From: CAYPFY01 sp964410105
Lineage (GTDB): Bacteria; Bacteroidota; Ignavibacteria; UBA10030; SZUA-254
Length of the DNA stretch: 64,000 bases
Direction: 5' to 3'
Assembly: GCA_964410105.1 (NCBI GenBank)
Contig: CAYPFY010000009.1
Coordinates: 1 to 64,000, forward strand
A program made the translations under genes and the position numbers. Positions 33,701 through 42,542 of this stretch are shown here, piece after piece. Every line of letters begins with the position of its first letter. Position 1 is the stretch's first letter. The notes below the pieces were generated by a model. That model was not told the DNA's origin. It worked only from the letters and a program-made list of their open reading frames with translations, and made no database searches.

Positions 33701-34729
33701 ATGAACCGAACGATCATCCTGGGGATCTGCTTTCTTCCGAACATTGCCCTCGCATCCTTGCCGCGCACATATATCTGTTATCGCACGGTCGGCCCGGTAA
33801 AGATCGATGGAAAACTTGACGATTCTTCGTGGAAGGTTCCCTGGACCGAGTTTTTTGTCGACATCGAAGGCGATCGCAAGCAGTCCCCCCGTTTCTCCAC
33901 CCGTGCAAAGATGGTGTGGGACGACCGGTACCTCTACGTCGGCGCACAGCTTCAGGAACCCTGCGTCTGGGGGACTCTTCAAAAGCATGATGCGATAATC
34001 TATCACGACAACGATTTTGAGATCTTCATCGATCCTGAAGGAGATAACCGGGATTATTATGAGATCGAGCTCAATGCCCTGAATGCCGTGTTCGATCTCC
34101 TCCTGAAAAAGCCTTACCGGGACGGCGGCCCCGCACTCCTCGACTGGGATATGAAGGGTCTCAAGACCGCGGTCGCAGTCGAGGGAACCCTGAATGACCC
34201 GAAAAATATCGACAGCGGATGGTCTATCGAGGCAGCCCTTCCCTGGGATGCCTGTGCGCGCGATTCTCTCCCGCCGCGGAACGGCGATCAGTGGCGAATG
34301 AATTTCTCCAGAGTGGAGTGGCAGCTTGATGCCAGCGGAGGGCTTGGGAAAATGCCCGGCAAAGAAGCGGACAACTGGGTCTGGTCCCCCCAGGGGGCCG
34401 TCAATATGCACATGCCGGAAAAATGGGGGATCGTTCAGTTTTCTACGGATCCGGCCGGTCGCGCGCTTTTCACCCCCGATCCATCCCTCCCGGCGAGGGA
34501 GATTCTCTTCGACATCTACTACTCGGAGCGATCTCGTGTCGCGGATCATCGACTGTGGACTTCAAATCTTGATTCGCTGGGAGTAAAATTCTCAGCCAAG
34601 GATTATCTAACCCTGCCTGTTATCGATCTCACCCCCGACGGCTTCTCCGCGTGGACTGACCTGCAGCTGGCCGGCGGCAAACGACAGCGGTGGCATATCC
34701 GGCAGGACTCTTATATCTGGCACGACTGA
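33701..34729 (+). CDS. Secreted carbohydrate-binding (CBM9/DOMON-like) family protein
   Basis: A signal peptide (MNRTIILGICFLPNIALA) is followed by a CBM9-type beta-sandwich: VKIDGKLDDSSWKVPWTEFF, WDDRYLYVGAQLQEP, DFEIFIDPEGDNRDYYEIE, WSIEAALPWDA and RMNFSRVEWQ. This 'cellobiose-binding-like' family is common as stand-alone secreted proteins in Bacteroidota. A sugar or glycan ligand is likely but unproven. ATG 33701 is chosen for its signal peptide; the frame itself extends upstream into the VanZ gene. It lies 14 nt before STT3. Confidence 0.88.
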   Translation: MNRTIILGICFLPNIALASLPRTYICYRTVGPVKIDGKLDDSSWKVPWTEFFVDIEGDRKQSPRFSTRAKMVWDDRYLYVGAQLQEPCVWGTLQKHDAIIYHDNDFEIFIDPEGDNRDYYEIELNALNAVFDLLLKKPYRDGGPALLDWDMKGLKTAVAVEGTLNDPKNIDSGWSIEAALPWDACARDSLPPRNGDQWRMNFSRVEWQLDASGGLGKMPGKEADNWVWSPQGAVNMHMPEKWGIVQFSTDPAGRALFTPDPSLPAREILFDIYYSERSRVADHRLWTSNLDSLGVKFSAKDYLTLPVIDLTPDGFSAWTDLQLAGGKRQRWHIRQDSYIWHD

Positions 34730-34743
34730 GGGGAGCCGACCCC

Positions 34744-37050
34744 ATGGGCCTCCGTGCGAGCCTCAGGAAAATCCCCCCGCGGGCGACGACGGCCGCCGCG
34801 CTCATTCTCATCTTCGCAGGAGCCCTTCTTCTCCGGATCTACTTCATCCGCCCGAAGGTTTTTCAGGAGATTGTGAATTTCCAGGGGATGGACGCCTGGT
34901 ACCATATGCGCCTGGTGGAGAATCTGGTCGGCCACTTTCCGCACAGGATTAATGTCGACCCGTACGCAATCTATCCCGGCGGCCATCCACTGGCAATCGG
35001 CCCGATGTTCGACTGGATGATCGCCTCGTGCGCCCTTGCCCTGAGTCCCAGAGAATCCCCATCGAAACAGCTGGTCGACGCTGTCGGAGCATATGTTCCC
35101 TCGATTTTAGGAGCCCTTCTCATATTCCCGGTTTACGCCATAGGGCGTGCTATATTCAACGCGAGAAGCGGACTTCTTTCCGCGGCCCTGGTGGCGATTC
35201 TGCCCGGCGGGCTGTCCTATTCTTTGCTCGGATCGACAGACCACCACATCGCTGAGTCGCTTTTCGCAGCGCTCGCGATGCTTTTTTTCGTCCATGCGTT
35301 CACTCGCGCGAGGGCCGCAACTGTCTCATTCAATTCACTTCGCCCCGGAAACTGGCGACCCTATCTCAAGCCTCTCGGGTTTTCCCTCCTTGCGGGTTTA
35401 GCCCTTTCCTGTTATCTCCTCACCTGGATGCGAGGGGCCATGCTCGTCGTCATTATCGTCGCATGGGCCATCATTCAAGCCGTCATCGATTATTCGAAAA
35501 AAAACTCATCCGATGATCTCTCGCTGATCATTCTCCCTGCGTTGCTGGTCGCTTTTCTTGCGGTTCTCCCCATCGCCGGCACCGTCCGCCTCGCAGAGCT
35601 GCATGTTGCATCGCTGGCGGTAGGATGTCTGGCGGTCCTGTCGGTGAGCGCTGTGTCGAGAATGCTTCGCAGACGGGCCGGCACGATTCTCTTCGTTCTT
35701 GCTCTCGCCGGCGCGGGGGCGCTCGGTCTCATAGCGCTCCGTATCGCTTCACCCCGCATTTTCGGCATTTTCATCGTCGAAGCGGGGAGATTCACCCCCG
35801 GCGTTGAGGCCAGGACGGTCGCCGAGGCACGACCGCTCCTTTTCCTGGGAAAGTCATTTTCGCTCGAGCCTGCCTGGGAACGATTCACGTCGGGCTTCTT
35901 TATGGCTCTTATCGCGCTCCCGATTTTAATTTATCGCGCCGTCAGGGAAGGTTCCCCTTCCTTGGCGCTTTTGAGCGTCTGGAGCGCAGCAATGGTCCTC
36001 GCCACATTGGGCGAGAATAGGTTTACTTACTATCTGATCGTCAATGTCTCCCTCCTCTGTGGATATGTGAGCTCATGGGTGCTTGATTGGGGAGGGATCC
36101 CTGAGCCGGATAAAACCGGCCGCCGTCGGTTCACGAGGCTTGCCCGGACGCTTTCTGTTGCTGCCATAGCGGTATGGGTTTTCTATCCGAATTTTTTCGT
36201 CTCCCTCTCGGCTGCAGGCATCGACATGGGCCCTGACCGTGACTGGCGGCAGGCGCTCACATGGATACGAGATTTTACGCCCGAGCCCTTTGGGGATTCC
36301 AGCTATTATTCCCGATTCTACGGAGAACCGTCACCGCCCCGTCCCGCATATTCTGTGATGTGCTGGTGGGACTACGGCTACTGGATCACCGGGATAGCAC
36401 ACCGCGTCCCTGTCAGCAATCCGACGCAGGCCGGGGCCAGATACGCTGCAGCCTTTTTCACGGCGCAGGATGAATCGCGGGCCGTCGCCCTGGCCGACTC
36501 TTTGAAAAGCCGGTACGCGGTCGTCGATCGGGATCTCCTGATGCTCCCCGATCTCGCCACCCCGACCGCATCGGGTAAATTCCCCACCCTCGCAACCTGG
36601 TCAGGGAAAGAGCCGTCGGTGTTCCTTGAAGAATTCAGGAAGAAGTTGCCCGACGGCAGCCTCGTCCCGCTCTTCGTCTACTATCCCGAATACTACCGGT
36701 CGATGGCCGCGCGGCTTTTCCTGTTTCACGGAAAAAAATTTTCGGCACATAATTCATCATGGGTTATCTCCTTTGTAGTGAGACAAGGGGATGAGGTTTT
36801 CAAAGAAATCACGTCGATGGAAAGGTTTGCGACCGAAAAGGATGCCCGCGCCTTTCTCGCCGAACATCCCGGGTCCACTGCCCGGATCGCCGGGATTAAT
36901 CCGCTCATGAGTTGCGTCGACCTCGATCCGCTGAAAAAATTCAGAATCGCCTATAGCTCGCCGACCCGGCTGCTGAGCACTTCCGGTGAACTTCCCTCAG
37001 TTATGGTTTTCGAGCGATTTCAAGGGAGCTCGCGGCCTGAAAACAGGTAA
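34744..37050 (+). CDS. STT3/AglB-type oligosaccharyltransferase
   Basis: 768 residues with about 11-13 transmembrane helices and a C-terminal periplasmic domain. The GT-C catalytic signatures are present: the first external loop MDAWYHMRLVEN (metal-binding Asp about D50), the second-loop motif GSTDHHIAE, and the sequon-recognition motif WWDYG (541-545) in MCWWDYGYWITG. The end, PLKKFRIAYSSP, resembles the C-terminus of archaeal AglB. STT3 moves a lipid-linked glycan onto Asn of N-x-S/T. The start is put at 34744 (GAGGGG upstream); an in-frame ATG at 34690 lies inside the CBM9 gene. No lipid-linked glycan assembly genes adjoin it, so the donor is unknown. Confidence 0.93.
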   Translation: MGLRASLRKIPPRATTAAALILIFAGALLLRIYFIRPKVFQEIVNFQGMDAWYHMRLVENLVGHFPHRINVDPYAIYPGGHPLAIGPMFDWMIASCALALSPRESPSKQLVDAVGAYVPSILGALLIFPVYAIGRAIFNARSGLLSAALVAILPGGLSYSLLGSTDHHIAESLFAALAMLFFVHAFTRARAATVSFNSLRPGNWRPYLKPLGFSLLAGLALSCYLLTWMRGAMLVVIIVAWAIIQAVIDYSKKNSSDDLSLIILPALLVAFLAVLPIAGTVRLAELHVASLAVGCLAVLSVSAVSRMLRRRAGTILFVLALAGAGALGLIALRIASPRIFGIFIVEAGRFTPGVEARTVAEARPLLFLGKSFSLEPAWERFTSGFFMALIALPILIYRAVREGSPSLALLSVWSAAMVLATLGENRFTYYLIVNVSLLCGYVSSWVLDWGGIPEPDKTGRRRFTRLARTLSVAAIAVWVFYPNFFVSLSAAGIDMGPDRDWRQALTWIRDFTPEPFGDSSYYSRFYGEPSPPRPAYSVMCWWDYGYWITGIAHRVPVSNPTQAGARYAAAFFTAQDESRAVALADSLKSRYAVVDRDLLMLPDLATPTASGKFPTLATWSGKEPSVFLEEFRKKLPDGSLVPLFVYYPEYYRSMAARLFLFHGKKFSAHNSSWVISFVVRQGDEVFKEITSMERFATEKDARAFLAEHPGSTARIAGINPLMSCVDLDPLKKFRIAYSSPTRLLSTSGELPSVMVFERFQGSSRPENR

Positions 37051-37081
37051 ATCGGGTTTCCGGGGTTTTCGTCGCAGCACC

Positions 37082-37110
37082 TTGACAATTGACACGACAT
37101 TCGTTATTAT
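37082..37110 (+). promoter_or_regulatory. Sigma-70-type promoter
   Basis: -35 TTGACA (perfect), 17-nt spacer, -10 TATTAT. It lies 87 nt upstream of the secreted protein start at 37197 and is one of the clearest promoters in the window. Confidence 0.7.
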
Positions 37111-37196
37111 CGCGAGGGGGCATTCACGGATTCTTGCGTGAACCGATCGCGTGCCACAGGGGAGGGGGCAGGTCCTGTTTATTTTCTGGGTGTGAG

Positions 37197-38819
37197 ATGC
37201 CGAGGATAAAAATTCTGATCCTTGCTCTTACGGTGCTCTTCGGGCTCGGGTTGTTCAGGCCCGACCTCGGAGTCAAATCTCTGCTTGCCACGGGCAATTT
37301 TTCCTTTATCACTGTCGCAAAGGTCTCGGTCGGAGGAGACGGTAATTTCTCCTACACAGCATTCGGAGGCAACGGCCTCCCGTCGGCTTTCTTTGTGCCC
37401 ACCTCGGGAGGAACAGGTTTTCGGTCGTTCAGTGTTTCCCCCGGGAATTACAGCATTCTTGAAAACGTCCCTTCCGGCTGGAAGTTCACCTCACTGACCG
37501 TATCCAGCTTTACAGGCGGCAGCGTCATTTCGAAGAAAGATTCGTCGGCGCTGATCCTTCTGGCCCTGGGCGATTCCGTGACCGCCATATACACGAACAC
37601 CCGCCAGGCGGGCGCGATCATCATCCGGAAGCTGACCCTCGGTGCAAATGGAAACTTTTCCTACACCACCTCCGGTGGGAACGGGCTCCCCGCGTCTTTC
37701 GCAATATCGACATCGGGCGACTCTGGGTCGCACGCATTCTATGACCTCCCGTCAGGGAATTATACGGTGACGGAGAATGTGCCCGCCGGGTGGTCCTTCA
37801 TCAGCCTCCAGTGCTCCACCTCGAGTGGCTCGAGCAAAATCTCTCTGAACGATTCTTCCTCACTGATCAGCCTCATCGTCCCCGATACGGTTGTCTGCAC
37901 CTATACGAACGCCACATGCCAGATCACCTGCGGGACGCGCGACACAACGGTGATGAATGACCCCGGAAAATGCGGGGCGGTCGTCAACTTCTCCCCTCCG
38001 AGTACTACCGGGAACTGCGGAACCGTGACCTGCACTCCCCCGTCCGGATCTCTCTTCCTGATCGGAAAGACGACCGTGACATGCTCCTCCTCCGACGGCC
38101 ACCAGTGCTCATTCACGGTGACCGTAAGGGTGGGGAACAATTGCCCCCTCAGCCCAGGTTTCTGGAAGACTCATCCCTCCGCCTGGCCTGTCAGCTCGAT
38201 CACCCTCGGCGATCAAACGTATACGAAATCGGAAGCGCTCGCCATACTCCGTTCCTCCACCACCGGCGATGCGAGCATTATCCTTGCCCGCGCCCTGATC
38301 GCCGCTATCCTGAACACGGCGAACGGCTCGGATCCGACGCCGATTTGCAGCGCGCTTGGCCAGGCGAATGCTCTGCTCAGCGGATTCGGGAAAAAACTCC
38401 CGTATGCCGTCAAGCCGTCGAGTCCGACGGGACAGGCGATGACTAATGCCGCAGGCATTCTCGATTCGTACAATAACGGGCTCCTCACACGCAGGTGCCG
38501 GCCGTCGCTGAACGCTCCGGTGATTCCAGGCGAAGGGTCCGGGGAATTCCGCCTCGAACAGAGTTACCCGAATCCCTTCAATCCTCAGACCGAGATAGCG
38601 TACACCATTTCCGAACCGTCACATGTGGATCTCCGGGTGTACGATCTCCTCGGACATGAAGTGAGGGTCCTGGTCAGCGGGGACGCGGGGGCGGGAAGCT
38701 ACAGCATACCATGGGATGGAAAAGATGAGGGAGGGAAGCTCTTACCGAGCGGCGTCTACCTGTACAGGCTCACCTCCGGCGAGCTCACGCAGGTGAAACG
38801 GATGCTGCTGATACGCTGA
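37197..38819 (+). CDS. Secreted repeat protein with HYR domain and T9SS sorting domain
   Basis: A signal sequence (MPRIKILILALTVLFGLGLF) is followed by two prealbumin/SpaA-like repeats with matching strings (DGNFSYTAFGGNGLP and NGNFSYTTSGGNGLP, ENVPSGW and ENVPAGW). A Cys-rich HYR domain (TCGTRDTTVMNDPGKCGAVV ...) comes next, then a helical module with LSPGFWKTHPSAWP, and a T9SS tail (QSYPNPFNPQTEIAY). The protein is probably a surface adhesin or matrix component. The start at 37197 is chosen for its signal peptide and promoter spacing; an in-frame start at 37089 would fall on the promoter. Confidence 0.88.
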   Translation: MPRIKILILALTVLFGLGLFRPDLGVKSLLATGNFSFITVAKVSVGGDGNFSYTAFGGNGLPSAFFVPTSGGTGFRSFSVSPGNYSILENVPSGWKFTSLTVSSFTGGSVISKKDSSALILLALGDSVTAIYTNTRQAGAIIIRKLTLGANGNFSYTTSGGNGLPASFAISTSGDSGSHAFYDLPSGNYTVTENVPAGWSFISLQCSTSSGSSKISLNDSSSLISLIVPDTVVCTYTNATCQITCGTRDTTVMNDPGKCGAVVNFSPPSTTGNCGTVTCTPPSGSLFLIGKTTVTCSSSDGHQCSFTVTVRVGNNCPLSPGFWKTHPSAWPVSSITLGDQTYTKSEALAILRSSTTGDASIILARALIAAILNTANGSDPTPICSALGQANALLSGFGKKLPYAVKPSSPTGQAMTNAAGILDSYNNGLLTRRCRPSLNAPVIPGEGSGEFRLEQSYPNPFNPQTEIAYTISEPSHVDLRVYDLLGHEVRVLVSGDAGAGSYSIPWDGKDEGGKLLPSGVYLYRLTSGELTQVKRMLLIR

Positions 38820-38932
38820 GATTCGAAACTTACGGATATGAGATCCGGACGGCGTGCGCCAGTGTCTGTGACACATCGCCGGGAAGGACCACTGCGCGAT
38901 GTACCCTGCCGTTCATCGGGATCATTAGGGTT

Positions 38933-39634
38933 ATGAAAAAGACCGCCTCTCGAATGACGCTGTTGTCAGTATGGGGTGGCACGATACTGCTGCTTGCATC
39001 GACTGACGCTCTCGCTGGGGGAAAAGTTGGCCTCTACGCCGTCCGCATGATGCCCTACGGAATCGACGCCGAATCGTACAGCCGCCCGGGATGGGGAGGG
39101 GGCCTGCAGGCGGTCGTGCCCGTCAAGTCACTTTCCGATCTCGTTGCCGGCAACGCCGGCCTGGAGATCGTCAACCTTCTCAGCGAGACGGAGGCATTTC
39201 GCGACCAGGTGACGGGGCTGCGGGTTGAGCAGCAAACAGATCAGAATCTTTACCGGTTCTATCTCGGCGGCCAGTTCGTCGGACACGGGAAGGAGTTCGT
39301 CCGGCCGCACGCCGGGGCCGATATCGCGCTGATCTATTACGAAATTTCGACGGATGTCGTTGTGCCCAACGATTATAACCGGGAGCAGGAGATTCGACAG
39401 AAATTGAAAAGCAACGGAGATTTTGTCTTCGGCTATGATCTCTCGATCGGGGTCGATCTGAATTTCTCGAACAAGTTCTCTATCGATGGGGGAGTGAAAT
39501 ATCTGCACAGCTTCGGCGTTCCCCAGCAGCTCGGCGAAGGTTCGGTGAAGATTTTTCCCCGCTATACCCAGATCTATCTCGGGGTCGGCATCCCCTTCGA
39601 CGTATTAAAGGACAGTGGGGACAATGATGACTAA
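38933..39634 (+). CDS. Predicted outer-membrane beta-barrel protein
   Basis: A cleavable signal peptide (...LLASTDALAGG) and alternating beta strands of about ten residues (YRFYLGGQFVG, HAGADIALIYYEIS, FVFGYDLSIGVDLNF) suggest a small OMP of eight or so strands, 233 residues. The family is not identified. The reading frame ends inside the next gene, so the two are probably co-translated. Confidence 0.75.
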   Translation: MKKTASRMTLLSVWGGTILLLASTDALAGGKVGLYAVRMMPYGIDAESYSRPGWGGGLQAVVPVKSLSDLVAGNAGLEIVNLLSETEAFRDQVTGLRVEQQTDQNLYRFYLGGQFVGHGKEFVRPHAGADIALIYYEISTDVVVPNDYNREQEIRQKLKSNGDFVFGYDLSIGVDLNFSNKFSIDGGVKYLHSFGVPQQLGEGSVKIFPRYTQIYLGVGIPFDVLKDSGDNDD

Positions 39635-40574
39635 CCTTGCTATGGCGATGCCGCGCCGGTTGATGCCCGGAGCTTTTTTGTTTTTTCTTGGGTGCAGCGA
39701 TTCGTCGACGATCGTGAGAGCCACCCACACCGGCGGGATTTCGCTCGATTCTTCGATGGTTCTGGCCGTCGGGAATATTTCGGGGGATCACGCCAAGGGG
39801 TTTCGAAGAGATCTCTCATCTGCACTTCAGAACGGGGGCTTCAGGACCGTGACTGTGACGAGCGAGAAGGATGATGCGGCCGACTCAGCCCTGGGCGCCG
39901 CCATGGGATCTCTCCCCCCGAATCAGGTCCTGCTTATCCTCAGGGGGACATACACGATCGATAAGGAGGAAAGCAAAATAGACGCCGGAAACAATAACCA
40001 GGATCCTGCCCCCACTGAAAAAAAAGTGAAGGGGATGCTGGCTTTTGAAATCACCAATGCGTTAACTCACGAATTGCTTCTCGCCCGGAACCTGGAGCGG
40101 GATATTTCGGAGAGGGAAACACCCAATCTGCAATCTCTTATGAGGGATTTTGCCTCCATCTTCGGCGGGGGTTCGGTTTCAGATCCGCTGGAACATGAGG
40201 TGAGAAAAAAGGTTATCGACGGGTTTATTGATGAGCTGCATCCCCACGAGGAGTCTTTTTATGTAAAATTCTTCAAAGCCTCCGATATCCCGGAACTGGA
40301 AACGGGCATCTCCTACGCGGCCGTGGGGAACTGGGATAAAGCAATCGAAATATATTCTTCGGCCATCAGCAGGAATCCAAATAACGAAAATATCCATTGC
40401 GCGTACTACGATCTGGGCATCTGCTATAAATGCCAGAACAAATTCACCGAAGCCCGCCAGAATCTCGAAAAGGCATACGTCCTAAAAAACAGCCCCGAAT
40501 ATCTTGAACAGATTCAGTCCCTGCCTCAGATGGAGCAGGAGTACCGGATGAGGGGAAAGAACTCCCCGAAATGA
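39624..40574 (+). CDS. Lipoprotein with C-terminal TPR repeats
   Basis: The N-terminus carries a lipobox (FLFFLGC, Cys about residue 24). The central part has strand-rich segments (VLAVGNISG, QVLLILRGTYTI) and an adhesin-like motif is absent. The C-terminal ~90 residues form TPR-like helices (AAVGNWDKAIEIYSSAISRN, YDLGICYKCQNKFTEARQNL). It is likely attached to the inner face of the outer membrane or to the inner membrane. It overlaps the beta-barrel gene, so the two may form one complex. The start is ATG 39624 or 39627, with GGGG upstream. Confidence 0.78.
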   Translation: MMTNLAMAMPRRLMPGAFLFFLGCSDSSTIVRATHTGGISLDSSMVLAVGNISGDHAKGFRRDLSSALQNGGFRTVTVTSEKDDAADSALGAAMGSLPPNQVLLILRGTYTIDKEESKIDAGNNNQDPAPTEKKVKGMLAFEITNALTHELLLARNLERDISERETPNLQSLMRDFASIFGGGSVSDPLEHEVRKKVIDGFIDELHPHEESFYVKFFKASDIPELETGISYAAVGNWDKAIEIYSSAISRNPNNENIHCAYYDLGICYKCQNKFTEARQNLEKAYVLKNSPEYLEQIQSLPQMEQEYRMRGKNSPK

Positions 40575-40619
40575 CAGGAGCTCCCGACGGCGTGCCATCC
40601 CCTAAAGATTGAAAAAATC

Positions 40620-41411
40620 TCAGGATCGGATTTCCCGCTGCCTCCTCGCCTCATACAGGAACACCGCGCTCGCATTCGCCACGTTCAGTGAGTCTGTCCC
40701 AGCTGCCATCGGGATCGCCAGACGCTCCGTGCAGATATCCAGAACACCCGGCGATACTCCTTTTTCCTCCCCTCCCAGGACAATGCAGACGCGGCCGGTG
40801 AGGTCACTCTCGTTCACATGAATCTTTCCATCCGGAACTGTGGCGATGATTCGCACACTCTTTTCGTGCATTGATTCAAGCGTTGTGCGCAGGTTCCTGC
40901 TGTGAACAATCGGGAGGCCGAAGACGGCCCCCATTGAATTCCGGACCGAACGCCTGAGATAGGGGCTGCTCGAATTGTCACCCGTTATGACCGCATGTAC
41001 GCCGAAGGCGGCACAGTTTCGCATGACCACCCCTACGTTTTCGGCGTTCATGAGGCCGTCGAGAGCTACCGAGAGGAACCCGTCCCCCGCTTCCCCCAGG
41101 AGTTTTCGGATATCAGGCTCGCCCGGCACCTTCCCCACCGCCATGATCCCCTGATGAAGGTTGTATCCGACAATTGACTCCACGAGTGATTTATCTGCGA
41201 TGTAGATTTCCGGGATTCTTCCGTGGAGGCCGGGACGCTCGTGATGGAGCCGGTCGTACCAGATTTCTGTCATCAGGGCGGAGATTATGTCGAGTTTCGA
41301 GTCGATAAGCCGCTCGACCACCTTCTGCCCCTCGGCCACGAATATTCCATCCCTCCGGTGATCATCCGGCCGCCTCAACGTCCTGTAGGGGCGAAGGGTC
41401 GGATTGTCCAT
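40620..41411 (-). CDS. TrmH/SpoU-family RNA 2'-O-methyltransferase
   Basis: The C-terminal SPOUT knot carries all three motifs: NAENVGVVMRNCAAFG (motif 1), VLGGEEKGVS (motif 2) and IPMAAGTDSLNVANASAVFLYE (motif 3). The N-terminal ~95 residues form the substrate-binding domain (DGIFVAEGQKVVERLI). It methylates a ribose 2'-OH in tRNA or rRNA using SAM; the site cannot be assigned. ATG 41411 (AGGG upstream) is preferred to ATG 41432. Convergent to the TPR lipoprotein. Confidence 0.92.
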   Translation of the reverse strand: MDNPTLRPYRTLRRPDDHRRDGIFVAEGQKVVERLIDSKLDIISALMTEIWYDRLHHERPGLHGRIPEIYIADKSLVESIVGYNLHQGIMAVGKVPGEPDIRKLLGEAGDGFLSVALDGLMNAENVGVVMRNCAAFGVHAVITGDNSSSPYLRRSVRNSMGAVFGLPIVHSRNLRTTLESMHEKSVRIIATVPDGKIHVNESDLTGRVCIVLGGEEKGVSPGVLDICTERLAIPMAAGTDSLNVANASAVFLYEARRQREIRS

Positions 41412-41480
41412 CGTTGTCACCCTGCTGACCATGGCAGAAGATAATCCGGCGCCTGGTAAGAATCAACGCGGGGCGGCATT

Positions 41481-41509
41481 TTCACTTTTTCGTGGCGAAA
41501 CCTTATATT
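41481..41509 (+). promoter_or_regulatory. Candidate sigma-70 promoter of the epimerase gene
   Basis: -35 TTCACT, 17-nt spacer, -10 TATATT, ending 21 nt before ATG 41530. GGAGG (41519-41523 region) serves as ribosome binding site. Confidence 0.45.
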
Positions 41510-41529
41510 CCCCGAGCCGGAGGATTTTT

Positions 41530-42450
41530 ATGAAGGTCGTGATCGCAGGGGGGAGGGGTTTCCTGGGAACGGCGCTTGCCGGATTTTTGGGGGCATCACA
41601 ACACCATGTCACGATACTGAGCCGGAAGCCCGATCTCGTCCCCCAGGCTGAATCCCTTGATGTAGTCGGCTGGGACGGAAAGACGCCCGGCCCCTGGGCA
41701 CGGTGCGTCGACGGGGCCGACGCGGTCGTCAACCTGGCAGGAGAGCCGATCGCGGATAAGCGGTGGACCGCTGCCCGTAAGGAGGCGCTCACACGCAGCC
41801 GTATTGATTCCACCAGGGCGATTGTCTCTGCCATCCGGGAGTCTCGGAAAAAGCCCCCTGTCCTCCTCAGCGCCTCCGGCGTCGGCTTCTACGGCGACGT
41901 CGAAGAGGGAGATGTTTTCGAAGACGATGAAAGCGGGGATGACTTTCTCGCCCGACTCTGCCGGAACTGGGAGGATGAGGCATCCCGGGCTTCGGCCGAT
42001 GGAGTCCGCGTCGTGAATACGCGAATCGGAATAGTTCTCTCCACACGGGGCGGAGCCCTCACGCGCATCCTGCTTCCGTTCAGAATGTTCGCAGGGGGCA
42101 CCCTCGGCTCGGGCCGCCAGTGGTTCCCATGGATCCACCTCGATGATCTGATCGGGATTATTGTTTTTTCGATGACCCAAAGTCTTTCTGGTCCTGTGAA
42201 CTGCGCTTCCCCCCAGCCGGTGAGGATGAGGGAATTTTGCGAAGAACTGGGGAAATCGATCCGCCGGCCCAGCTGGGCTCCCGTTCCCTCCCTGGTTCTC
42301 AGGGCGGCGCTGGGGGAGATGTCGTCGGTCATTCTCACCGGCCAGAAGGTCATGTCTCGAAAACTTGCAGGTTATGACTTCAGGTATCCGGCACTCACAG
42401 ATGCGCTTCTTGCGTTATTCCCCCCGCGGAGGCCGGGTGTTCGATCATAG
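41530..42450 (+). CDS. TIGR01777 family NAD-dependent epimerase-like protein
   Basis: An extended SDR of 306 residues. The Rossmann glycine motif is GGRGFLG at the N-terminus. VNLAGEPIADKRWTAARKEAL and LLSASGVGFYGD (active-site Ser and Tyr) are diagnostic of the YfcH/SulA-like group. GSGRQWFPWIHLDDLI and VLTGQKVMSRKL follow as in the family. The substrate is unknown. The start at 41530 follows an aligned GGAGG; earlier in-frame ATGs lack one. Confidence 0.93.
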   Translation: MKVVIAGGRGFLGTALAGFLGASQHHVTILSRKPDLVPQAESLDVVGWDGKTPGPWARCVDGADAVVNLAGEPIADKRWTAARKEALTRSRIDSTRAIVSAIRESRKKPPVLLSASGVGFYGDVEEGDVFEDDESGDDFLARLCRNWEDEASRASADGVRVVNTRIGIVLSTRGGALTRILLPFRMFAGGTLGSGRQWFPWIHLDDLIGIIVFSMTQSLSGPVNCASPQPVRMREFCEELGKSIRRPSWAPVPSLVLRAALGEMSSVILTGQKVMSRKLAGYDFRYPALTDALLALFPPRRPGVRS

Positions 42451-42483
42451 GTTAAACTAGCGCCGGAGTATTCTTAAACGGCG

Positions 42484-42513
42484 TTCACATGTTATCAGTG
42501 GATTTCGTATATT
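42484..42513 (+). promoter_or_regulatory. Candidate sigma-70 promoter of the DUF3078 gene
   Basis: -35 TTCACA, 18-nt spacer, -10 TATATT, about 30 nt before ATG 42543. Confidence 0.5.
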
Positions 42514-42542
42514 TTTCCCACTTCAATAACCGGGGGAATCTT

